A DNA stretch of 64,000 nucleotides from Brevundimonas pondensis (GTDB taxonomy: Bacteria > Pseudomonadota > Alphaproteobacteria > Caulobacterales > Caulobacteraceae), in contig NZ_CP062006.1 in the NCBI RefSeq assembly GCF_017487345.1, positions 1,742,001 to 1,806,000 on the forward strand. Reading direction: 5' to 3'. Under the pieces are notes generated by a model. That model worked only from the letters and a program-made list of their open reading frames with translations, was not told the origin of the DNA and ran no database searches. Below, piece by piece: positions 20,688 through 27,815 of this stretch (positions are counted from its first letter, which is position 1; each line of letters begins with the position of its first letter). A program made the translations under genes and the position numbers.

Positions 20688-21665
20688 TCACGTATCGACC
20701 CGGGTTTCGGCCCGGGTCTTCCACATCGACCACAGAACGCCCGCGGCCAGGATGGCGGCCGTAACGCCGAGCGAAATCGCCGGCGGAAATTTCTCCAGGC
20801 CCATCAACGGCGCGGCGATGACCTTCCCCCCGATGAAGACCAGCAGGATCGCCAACGCCTGCTTCAGATAGGCGAAACGGTGGATCACCGCCGCCAGGGC
20901 GAAATACAGCGCCCTCAAGCCCAGAATGGCGAAGATGTTGGACGTGTAGACGATGTAGGGGTCCGTCGTGATCGCGAAAATCGCTGGCACGGAATCCACC
21001 GCGAAAATGACGTCGGCGAACTCGATCGTCACCAGGGCCAGAAACAGGGGTGTAGCCCGCCAGACCCATCGTCCCGCCGCATTATCCTCGCGCACGAAGA
21101 ACCGCGCGCCGTGCAACTGGTCCGTGACCGGGACCCGCCGGATCAGCCAGTTCATCAGGCCACGCCCCGCCGCCGCTTCTTCCTTGGGACTGGTGGCGAT
21201 CATCCGCCCGCCGGTGAAGATGAGGAAGACGGCGAAAACGTAGAGCGCCCACTCATACCGACTGACCAGGGCCGCCCCCGCCGCGATCATCACGGCCCTC
21301 AGCACGATGACCCCCAGCACCCCCCAAAACAGCACCCGGTGTTGGTGCAGGCGCGGAATGCCGAAGGCGCTGAAAATCATGGCGATGACAAAGACATTGT
21401 CCATCGCCAGGCTCTTCTCGATGGCGAAGCCAGTCAGGTAGTCCAGCCCGCTATCCGCCCCCAACCGCACCCAGACCCAGACCCCGAACAACAGGGCGAC
21501 CGCGATATAGAAGCCCGACAGCAGCAGGCTTTCCCGCACCCCGATCTCATGCGCCTTGCGATGCAGGACGCCCAGATCAAAGGCCAGCAATGCAACCACG
21601 ACCACCAGAAAGCCCGCCCACATCCACGCGGGCTTGCCCATCCACTCTACCGCCAGGAATTCCAT
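20688..21665 (-). CDS. TerC family integral membrane protein
   Basis: This 325 aa membrane protein has about nine hydrophobic segments. The family motifs are FDLGVLHRKAHEIGVRESLLLSGFYIAVALLFG near residue 30, the acidic GFAIEKSLAMDNVFVIAMIF near 85 and VTIEFADVIFAVDSVPAIFAITTDPYIVYTSN near 210. TerC/Alx proteins are linked to tellurite resistance and, in recent work on E. coli and Bacillus, to manganese export. The ATG at 21665 has AGAGG six bases upstream and is preferred over a GTG at 21686. It is convergent with the hydrolase gene, 4 bp away. Confidence 0.9.
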   Translation of the reverse strand: MEFLAVEWMGKPAWMWAGFLVVVVALLAFDLGVLHRKAHEIGVRESLLLSGFYIAVALLFGVWVWVRLGADSGLDYLTGFAIEKSLAMDNVFVIAMIFSAFGIPRLHQHRVLFWGVLGVIVLRAVMIAAGAALVSRYEWALYVFAVFLIFTGGRMIATSPKEEAAAGRGLMNWLIRRVPVTDQLHGARFFVREDNAAGRWVWRATPLFLALVTIEFADVIFAVDSVPAIFAITTDPYIVYTSNIFAILGLRALYFALAAVIHRFAYLKQALAILLVFIGGKVIAAPLMGLEKFPPAISLGVTAAILAAGVLWSMWKTRAETRVDT

Positions 21666-21810
21666 CCGCGCCTCTGGACCGTTCACGCCGCCGACGCCCG
21701 AGCGAGCGACCGGCGCGGCCCGACATCACGACCATGAGTCGCCAGAGGGGCCCGGTCCGCTCACGGATCAACGCGAAAGCGGCCAAGGCGTTCAGCGCTT
21801 TCGCTGCGGC

Positions 21811-22770
21811 CTAGTGTTCGCTCTCCACCGCTGCAATGGCCGCCGGTCGGTGAGCGCGCACGCACCAGACGACGCTGATCACCATCAGGATCATGGCGAC
21901 AATCTCGATCACGGTCGGCCCGCGCCCTTCCCACAGGAAGCCGTAGAGGAAGGCGAACAGGGTCTCTGACACGATCATCTGGCCCAGCATGGTCAGGGGC
22001 AACAGACGGCTGGCCTGGTTCCAGAAGGCGTTGCCGATGATGGAAGCGAAGACCGCCACGCCGACGCTGACGCCCAGGAACCGCACCCAGGCCTCGCCGG
22101 ACCAGACGCCCATGGTCAGGACCGCAGGAACGGCCAGCAGCAGGGCGAACCCACCGGTCACTACACCAGTCAGCAAGGACCAATCATGCGGCGAGACGTC
22201 CGGAAGCCGGCCCATCCAGCGGCTGTTGCCGACGGCGAAAGCCGACCAAGACAACAGAGCCGCCAAGGCGCAGGCCAGCCCGATCAGGGTCTGCCCCCCA
22301 TCATGGCTCGTCCCGCCGCTCTGGCTCAGAGATTCCCAACCGATCAGGCCGACCGCCAGGGCCGCCACGGCGATGGGCGGCGCCACCCGCGACAGCGGCG
22401 GCGAATCCTTGTCCTTCAAACCCCAAAGCGCCACCACGACCGGCACCATGCCGACGATCAGGGCCGAGGCCCCAACGCCCGCGAAATGAACGCTGACCAC
22501 CAGGAAGACGAAATAAACGATGTTCCCGGCCAGGCTCAGCCAGGCCAGGGCCCGCCACGCCTTGAAATCCAGCGCCGCCGTCACCCGCCGCCAGCGCGGC
22601 GCGATCAGCAGGGCCGCGATCAGGCCATAGGCGAGATAGCGACCCGCCGTCAGCATCATGGGCGAGGCCTCGGGCGCGACCTTGGGCGCCAGGAAGACCA
22701 ACCCCCACAGGGCGCCCGCCGCCATGCCGCTGGCGACGCCCCAGAAGCGCCGGGACTGCGTCAGGCTCAC
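21811..22770 (-). CDS. EamA/DMT family transporter
   Basis: This 319 aa inner-membrane protein has ten hydrophobic segments in two EamA repeats. The first begins at GVASGMAAGALWGLVFLAPK and the second near LIGLACALAALLSWSAFAVGNSRWM. Drug/metabolite transporters of this type export amino acids or other small metabolites, but the substrate is not readable. The start is GTG overlapping the anmK stop (GTGA), so it is probably co-translated with anmK. The 21666-21810 interval shows no gene. Confidence 0.87.
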   Translation of the reverse strand: MSLTQSRRFWGVASGMAAGALWGLVFLAPKVAPEASPMMLTAGRYLAYGLIAALLIAPRWRRVTAALDFKAWRALAWLSLAGNIVYFVFLVVSVHFAGVGASALIVGMVPVVVALWGLKDKDSPPLSRVAPPIAVAALAVGLIGWESLSQSGGTSHDGGQTLIGLACALAALLSWSAFAVGNSRWMGRLPDVSPHDWSLLTGVVTGGFALLLAVPAVLTMGVWSGEAWVRFLGVSVGVAVFASIIGNAFWNQASRLLPLTMLGQMIVSETLFAFLYGFLWEGRGPTVIEIVAMILMVISVVWCVRAHRPAAIAAVESEH

Positions 22771-23909
22771 TGTTCGCCGGGCTCCACGATGCGACCGCCG
22801 GTCATGGGCTCGGGCACGCCCGTCGTGCCGGGGAAGCTGATCGGCAGACCCAGCAGGCAGCGCGCGGCCAGGAAGGCGAAGGCCTCGGCCTCGATCGAGT
22901 CGCCACGCCAGCCCTCGTCCTCGGCGGTCGTCACCGGCACGCCCGCGCGCTCGCGGATCGCCGCCAGCAGGACCGGATTATGGCGTCCACCGCCGCAGGC
23001 CACGACCTTGGTCGGCTTCTCGGAACAGCGCGCCACGCCCAGAGCCACAGCCTCGGCGGCAAAGGCCGTCAGCGTCGCCGCCGCGTCTTCCAACGACAGG
23101 CCCGCAACCGGATCCAGCGAGAAATCGAACCGGTCCAGCGATTTCGGCCCCGTGGTCGCGAAATAGGGATGGGCCAGATATGCGGCCAGCACGGCCTGAT
23201 CGACCGTCCCCGTCGCCGCCAAACGACCACCTTCATCCATCCGCTTCTTGCCGCGCGACTGGACCAGCAGGTCGACCATGCCGTTGGCCGGGCCGGTATC
23301 GAAGGCCTCCAGCCCGCCGTCGGCGCGGATCAGGGTGATGTTGCCAACCCCGCCCAGATTCAACACGGCGACCGGCCCGCTCAGGCCTGCCTTCTTCACC
23401 AGGGCCGCATGATAGACCGGCGCCAGCGGTGCCCCCTGCCCGCCCGCCGCCACGTCCGCGCTGCGGAAATCATAAGCCATCCGCACGCCCAACCCCTCGG
23501 CCACGCTCAGGGCATCGATCAGTTGCACCGTGCGACCCGGCAGTTCCGGCGTCGGCGCCTCGTGCAGAACCGTCTGGCCATGCACCCCGACCAGATCCAG
23601 CCCGCTGGATTTCACGCCGTGCATCGCCATGAAACTCAACGCCGCCGCCAGATGGGCGTCGGCCACGGCCATGCGCGCATCCTCGAAACTGTCGGGCTCC
23701 TCCTCGTCGCGCTCCCAATCCAGGGCGTCCTCGATGGCGTCCTCGACGATGGCGCGTGTCTCGGCGTCCAGCTTCATCTCGCCGGCCGGGCCGAAGCTGA
23801 TGATGTTTTCGCCGTCGGTTTCGATCACCGCCATGTCCACGGCGTCGAGCGAGGTGCCGGTCATGAAGCCGAGCACGCGAAGGGTCTTTGTCGAGGAGGA
23901 GGTCGTCAT
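22767..23909 (-). CDS. anmK: Anhydro-N-acetylmuramic acid kinase
   Basis: AnmK opens and phosphorylates 1,6-anhydroMurNAc from cell-wall turnover to MurNAc-6-phosphate. The 380 aa protein has GFMTGTSLDAVDMAVIETDG near residue 14, VGVHGQTVLHEAPTP near 108, FDTGPANGMVDLLVQ near 210 and the C-terminal EAFAFLAARCLLGLPISFPGTTG. It is divergent from tyrS and overlaps the downstream EamA gene. The lytic transglycosylase at 31.8 kb could generate its substrate. Confidence 0.93.
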   Translation of the reverse strand: MTTSSSTKTLRVLGFMTGTSLDAVDMAVIETDGENIISFGPAGEMKLDAETRAIVEDAIEDALDWERDEEEPDSFEDARMAVADAHLAAALSFMAMHGVKSSGLDLVGVHGQTVLHEAPTPELPGRTVQLIDALSVAEGLGVRMAYDFRSADVAAGGQGAPLAPVYHAALVKKAGLSGPVAVLNLGGVGNITLIRADGGLEAFDTGPANGMVDLLVQSRGKKRMDEGGRLAATGTVDQAVLAAYLAHPYFATTGPKSLDRFDFSLDPVAGLSLEDAAATLTAFAAEAVALGVARCSEKPTKVVACGGGRHNPVLLAAIRERAGVPVTTAEDEGWRGDSIEAEAFAFLAARCLLGLPISFPGTTGVPEPMTGGRIVEPGEQ

Positions 23910-23915
23910 GGCGGG

Positions 23916-23945
23916 TTGACTGCCACGTCACGCACGCCGTAGCTA
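23916..23945 (+). promoter_or_regulatory. Candidate promoter in the anmK-tyrS gap
   Basis: TTGACT (23916-23921) is followed after 18 bp by TAGCTA (23940-23945). The -35 is good and the -10 poor. If used, transcription would begin at or beside the A of the small leader ORF at 23952, making it leaderless. Confidence 0.35.
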
Positions 23946-23951
23946 GCGCCC

Positions 23952-24002
23952 ATGATCGCCGCCCGCGCCATTTCCGGCCTGTATTACCGTTCGCTGAGCT
24001 AG
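23952..24002 (+). CDS. Possible tyrS leader peptide with tandem Tyr codons
   Basis: An ATG opens a 16 codon frame, MIAARAISGLYYRSLS, ending in TAG 90 bp ahead of tyrS. Codons 11 and 12 are adjacent tyrosines (TAT TAC). A perfect 10 bp hairpin lies 15 bp past the stop. This resembles the pheM leader that controls pheST in E. coli, here with tyrosine instead of phenylalanine. There is no Shine-Dalgarno, so translation would need to be leaderless. It could be chance; the Tyr pair and hairpin are the only direct evidence. Confidence 0.4.
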   Translation: MIAARAISGLYYRSLS

Positions 24003-24017
24003 CGAGCGGCCGCGATC

Positions 24018-24043
24018 TCGTGCCGCCTTCGCTGGCGGCACGA
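24018..24043 (+). promoter_or_regulatory. Perfect hairpin in the tyrS leader
   Basis: TCGTGCCGCC (24018-24027) and GGCGGCACGA (24034-24043) are exact reverse complements around a six base loop TTCGCT. No T run follows, so it is not a canonical intrinsic terminator. A smaller stem (CTTCC/GGAAG) comes directly after. It could be an attenuation or RNA-stability element. Confidence 0.55.
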
Positions 24044-24092
24044 CTTCCCGAGAAGGAAGACGGCCGCCGGCATCCCTGCTACGGAGCCGTCC

Positions 24093-25349
24093 ATGACCGA
24101 CCAAGCCTTCAAGTCCGACTTCCTCAAGACCCTGCAATCGCGCGGCTACATCCACCAGGTGACGCACCCGGTAGAGCTGGACGAGGCTGCCTCGAACGGG
24201 ATCGTGACGGCCTACATCGGCTTCGACGCCACGGCGCCCAGCCTGCACGTCGGCAGCCTGATCCAGATCATGATGCTGCGTCGCCTGCAGCAGGCCGGAC
24301 ACAAGCCCGTCGTCCTGATGGGCGGCGGCACGACCAAGGTCGGCGACCCGACCGGCAAGGACGCCTCGCGCCCGCAACTGACCGACGAGACGATCCAGGC
24401 CAACATCGCCTCGATCAAGACCGTATTCGAGAAGTTCCTGACCTTCGGCGACGGTCCGTCGGACGCGGTCATGGTCGACAATGACGAGTGGCTGTCGAAG
24501 TTCGGCTACGTCGAGTTCCTGCGCGACTACGGCACCCACTTCACGGTCAACCGGATGCTGAGCTTCGACTCGGTCAAGCTGCGCCTCGAGCGCGAGCAGC
24601 CGATGACCTTCCTCGAGTTCAACTACATGCTGATGCAGTCGGTGGACTTCCTCGAGCTGAACCGTTCACTGAACGTGACGCTGCAGATGGGCGGCTCGGA
24701 CCAGTGGGGCAACATCACCTCAGGCGTCGATTTGGTGCGCCGCGTGGACCAGAAGGCCTCCTTCGGCCTGACCACCCCCCTGCTGACCACGGCCTCCGGC
24801 GGCAAGATGGGCAAGACGGCCCAAGGCGCCATCTGGTTGAACTCCGAGCAACTGAGCCCCTACGACTACTGGCAGTTCTGGCGCAACGCCGAGGACGCCG
24901 ACGTCGGCCGCTTCATGCGCCTGTTCACCGACCTGCCGCTGGACCAGATCGCGCTGTTCGAAGCCATGGAAGGCGCCGGGATCAACGAGGCCAAGAAGGC
25001 CCTGGCCGACGCCGCGACCTCCATGCTGCACGGCTCGGAGGCCGCCCAGGCTGCTCGCGCCGCCGCCGAAGCCGCCTTCGAAAAAGGCCAGCTGTCGGCC
25101 GACCTGCCGACTGTCGAACTGCCGAAGGACGAGGTGATCGGCGCCATGATCGCCGCCGTCGTGACCAAGGCCGGTCTGACCACGTCCAACGGCGAGGCGC
25201 GCCGCCTGGCCCAGGGCGGCGGTCTGCGCCTGAACGACGAAGCCATCGCCGACGGCGCCCGCCTGATCGAAGACGCCGACGTCAATGCCGACGGCGTGCT
25301 GAAACTGGCCGCCGGCAAGAAGAAGATCGTCCTGGTTCGGCCGGTCTAA
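24093..25349 (+). CDS. tyrS: Tyrosyl-tRNA synthetase
   Basis: TyrRS charges tRNA-Tyr. The 418 aa class I enzyme has the HIGH-type motif HVGS in [25 protein letters not shown] near residue 47, the tyrosine-binding [23 protein letters not shown] near 200 and a KMSKS loop in the form KMGKT near 230. An S4 RNA-binding domain ends the protein ([18 protein letters not shown]). ACGGAG precedes the ATG. The upstream gap carries a possible tyrosine leader peptide and hairpin. Confidence 0.96.
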   Translation: MTDQAFKSDFLKTLQSRGYIHQVTHPVELDEAASNGIVTAYIGFDATAPSLHVGSLIQIMMLRRLQQAGHKPVVLMGGGTTKVGDPTGKDASRPQLTDETIQANIASIKTVFEKFLTFGDGPSDAVMVDNDEWLSKFGYVEFLRDYGTHFTVNRMLSFDSVKLRLEREQPMTFLEFNYMLMQSVDFLELNRSLNVTLQMGGSDQWGNITSGVDLVRRVDQKASFGLTTPLLTTASGGKMGKTAQGAIWLNSEQLSPYDYWQFWRNAEDADVGRFMRLFTDLPLDQIALFEAMEGAGINEAKKALADAATSMLHGSEAAQAARAAAEAAFEKGQLSADLPTVELPKDEVIGAMIAAVVTKAGLTTSNGEARRLAQGGGLRLNDEAIADGARLIEDADVNADGVLKLAAGKKKIVLVRPV

Positions 25350-25361
25350 GGGAACAAGAGG

Positions 25362-25829
25362 ATGACCGACATCACCGAAGGCCAAGCCGCCCCCGCGTTC
25401 GACCTGTCCACCGACGGCGACGGCCGCGTCACGCTCGACGGCCTGAAGGGCAAGTCGGTCGTCCTCTACTTCTACCCCAAGGCCGACACACCCGGCTGCA
25501 CGACGGAGGGGCTGGACTTCTCGGCCCTGGCCGATCAGTTCGCCGCCGCCAACGCCGTCGTCATCGGCGTTTCGCGTGACGCAGTGAAGAAGCTGGACCG
25601 CTTCAAGGCCAAGCATGACCTCAAGGTGGTGCTCGGCTCCGACGAAGACGGCGCGGTCTGCGAGGCCTACGGCGTCTGGATCATGAAGAAGCTCTACGGC
25701 CGGGAATATATGGGCGTCGAACGCGCCACCTTCCTGATCGACGGCGCGGGCGTGGTTCGCCGCGTCTGGCGCAGCGTCAAGGTCAAGGGCCACGCCGAAC
25801 AGGTGCTGGACGCCCTCCACTCACTTTGA
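25362..25829 (+). CDS. bcp: Thioredoxin-dependent peroxiredoxin, Bcp/PrxQ type
   Basis: This 155 aa peroxiredoxin detoxifies peroxides using a peroxidatic cysteine, C46, in YFYPKADTPGCTTEG. The resolving cysteine that many Bcp proteins carry five residues later is leucine here (L51), so it is either a 1-Cys type or uses another thiol such as the cysteine in GAVCEAYGVW. The remaining family wording, IGVSRDAVKKLDRFKAKHDL and RATFLIDGAGVVRRVWR, is normal. It follows tyrS by 12 bp with a good ribosome site. Confidence 0.9.
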   Translation: MTDITEGQAAPAFDLSTDGDGRVTLDGLKGKSVVLYFYPKADTPGCTTEGLDFSALADQFAAANAVVIGVSRDAVKKLDRFKAKHDLKVVLGSDEDGAVCEAYGVWIMKKLYGREYMGVERATFLIDGAGVVRRVWRSVKVKGHAEQVLDALHSL

Positions 25830-25954
25830 CCGGACAGTGATCCGCGGAATGCTCTGAGGCCAAGCTTGCCTCCGCCGCCGACCTGCCCCTAACTGCCGCC
25901 CAAGGGGCAACAGTAGGATTAGGCCGGCCTTGCTGGCGAGATGCGGAGAGCACC

Positions 25955-26518
25955 ATGTTCAACAAGAGCAAACCCTTCGACAACGGCCCGTCCAGCGGTA
26001 TGGGCATCCCCCCCGCCCCGGAGCCAACACCCACCGCCACGCCTTCGGTCGCGCCCACCGCCGCACCGCGCGCGCCTGAACCGTCGCGGCCTGCCGCTTC
26101 ACGGTCATCCAGCCTGTCGACCCTGTCGGCCGGGGTGAAATACGAGGGCAATATTTCCGGCGCCGGCGAGCTTCAGGTTGACGGCTCGCTGAAGGGCGAC
26201 ATCCGCGTGGTGCGCGTCACCATCGGCGAAGGCGGCTCGGTCGAGGGCACGGTTCACGCGGATATTCTGGAAGTTCGCGGCCGCGTTTCAGGCGCCATCG
26301 TGGCCAAGCAGGTCAAGCTGTTCGCCACCGCCCGTATCGAGGGCGACATCACCCAGGAGCAGCTGTCGATCGAACAGGGAGCATGGTTCCAGGGCCGCTG
26401 CACCCAGGCCAAGCGCGACACGCCCGGCGCCAACATGCTGGACGCCCCGGCTCCGGCTGAAAAGCCCGTGGCCGCCAACGCCAAGACCGACAAGGTCGAG
26501 GCCAAGCCCGCCGCCTGA
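25955..26518 (+). CDS. Bactofilin family cytoskeletal protein
   Basis: Bactofilins polymerise into membrane-associated scaffolds; in Caulobacter BacA/BacB recruit a peptidoglycan synthase to the stalk base. The 187 aa protein has a proline/threonine-rich N-terminal tail (residues 10-45), a bactofilin beta-helix core (LSAGVKYEGNISGAGELQVDGSLKGDI through IEGDITQEQLSIEQGAWFQGRC, about 50-150), and an alanine-lysine-rich tail. The start has GGAGA upstream. PBP1A lies on the opposite strand nearby. Whether it is BacA or BacB is undecided. Confidence 0.9.
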   Translation: MFNKSKPFDNGPSSGMGIPPAPEPTPTATPSVAPTAAPRAPEPSRPAASRSSSLSTLSAGVKYEGNISGAGELQVDGSLKGDIRVVRVTIGEGGSVEGTVHADILEVRGRVSGAIVAKQVKLFATARIEGDITQEQLSIEQGAWFQGRCTQAKRDTPGANMLDAPAPAEKPVAANAKTDKVEAKPAA

Positions 26519-26542
26519 TCTGGCTCGAACGTCTAATGAAAA

Positions 26543-26570
26543 GGGCGGCCCGATCGGGCCGCCCTTTTTT
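26543..26570. terminator. Bidirectional intrinsic terminator between bactofilin and prfB
   Basis: GGGCGGCCC, loop GATC and GGGCCGCCC form a perfect 9 bp stem, followed by six T on the plus strand and preceded by AAAA, which gives TTTT on the minus strand. It ends both convergent genes and its plus T run touches the prfB stop. Confidence 0.85.
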
Positions 26571-27688
26571 AGTTCGCTGCGTCTCGGGTCTCGCCGACCC
26601 GGGCCGCCAGGGCCGCGCCCATGAACCGGTCCAGATCACCATCCAGAACCCCCTGCGTATCCGAGGTTTCGACCTCGGTGCGCAGGTCCTTGACCATCTG
26701 ATAGGGCTGCAGGACGTAGGAGCGGATCTGGTGTCCCCAGCCGATATCGGTCTTGGCGTCGGCCAGGGCCTGAGCCGCCGCCTCGCGCTTCTGCAGTTCC
26801 AGTTCGTACAGTCGGGCGCGCAGCATCTTCCACGCCATGTCGCGGTTCTGGTGCTGCGAGCGACCGGCCTGGCAGGCCACGACCGTATTGGTCGGAACGT
26901 GGGTCAGACGCACGGCCGAGTCCGTCTTGTTGATGTGCTGACCGCCCGCGCCCGAAGCGCGATAGGTGTCGGTGCGCACATCCGACGGGTTGATGTCGAT
27001 CTCGATCGTGTCGTCCACGACCGGCGAGACGCCAATGGAGGCAAAGCTGGTGTGGCGCTTGGCCGCCGCGTCATAGGGACTGATGCGGACCAGACGGTGC
27101 ACGCCCGATTCCGACTTCAGCCAGCCATAGGCGTTGGGGCCTTCGATCAGGATGGTTGCCGATTTGACCCCCGCCTGTTCGCCCTCTTCGTGGGCCTCGA
27201 TCGTAACCTCATAGCCGTGGGCCTTGGCCCAGCGCGAGTACATGCGCAGCAGCATGCCGGCCCAGTCGTTGGACTCGGTGCCGCCGGCGCCGGAGTTCAC
27301 TTCCAGATAGGCGTCGTTGCCGTCGGCCTCTCCGGACAGCAGGGCTTCCAGCTCCGCGCGCGCGGCGCGGTCCTTGACGGCGCGCAGTTGCTCACGGGCC
27401 TCCTCGAGGGTGGCTTCATCGCCCTCCTCGTCGGCCATTTCGGCCAGCATGACACCGTCTTCCAGATCGGTTTCCAGCGAACGAACGCTGTTGATCTGAC
27501 CTTCAAGACGCGAGCGATCGCGGCTGACGGCCTGGGCCTGTTCAGGATTGTCCCAAAGGGTCGGGTCTTCGACCCGAGCGTTCAGCTCATCCAGTTTTCG
27601 AAGTGAGACATCCCAGTCAAAGACGCCTCCTGAGCAGAGCGACGCTCTGCTCGATGTCGGCCTTCATGGCCTCGACATCCGGTCTCAT
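26569..27688 (-). CDS. prfB: Peptide chain release factor 2, programmed +1 frameshift
   Basis: RF2 terminates at UGA and UAA. Translation starts at 27688 ([23 protein letters not shown]) and reaches an in-frame TGA at 27617-27619 after 23 codons. The site AGGAGG-CGT-CTT-TGA-C has the same spacing as E. coli prfB. Skipping the T at 27619 continues as [16 protein letters not shown] and runs to 26569, about 372 aa in all. The GGQ loop ([17 protein letters not shown]) is intact. The codon-recognition tripeptide reads SPY rather than the E. coli SPF. The product autoregulates its own synthesis. Confidence 0.95.
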
Positions 27689-27765
27689 CGCAAACTCCTG
27701 CGAAACAACGCCTTCCCTCAAGCGGGTCTGCACCGCGTACAGACCGACAGGAAAAGCAAGATAAT

Positions 27766-27795
27766 AACGGCGCGCCTGCGAATAGGCGCGCCGTT
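27766..27795 (-). terminator. Intrinsic terminator after the PBP1A gene
   Basis: AACGGCGCGCC and GGCGCGCCGTT form an 11 bp perfect stem with an eight base loop. On the minus strand it is followed by TATTATCTT. It lies between the PBP1A stop and prfB; the rest of 27689-27815 shows nothing else clear. Confidence 0.7.
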
Positions 27796-27815
27796 TAGTC
27801 GGCCTAACTAGTGCC

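Noticed and set aside
23910..24092. T-box riboswitch for tyrS
   Set aside because: The leader is too short and lacks the T-box sequence; T-boxes are largely a Firmicutes feature.
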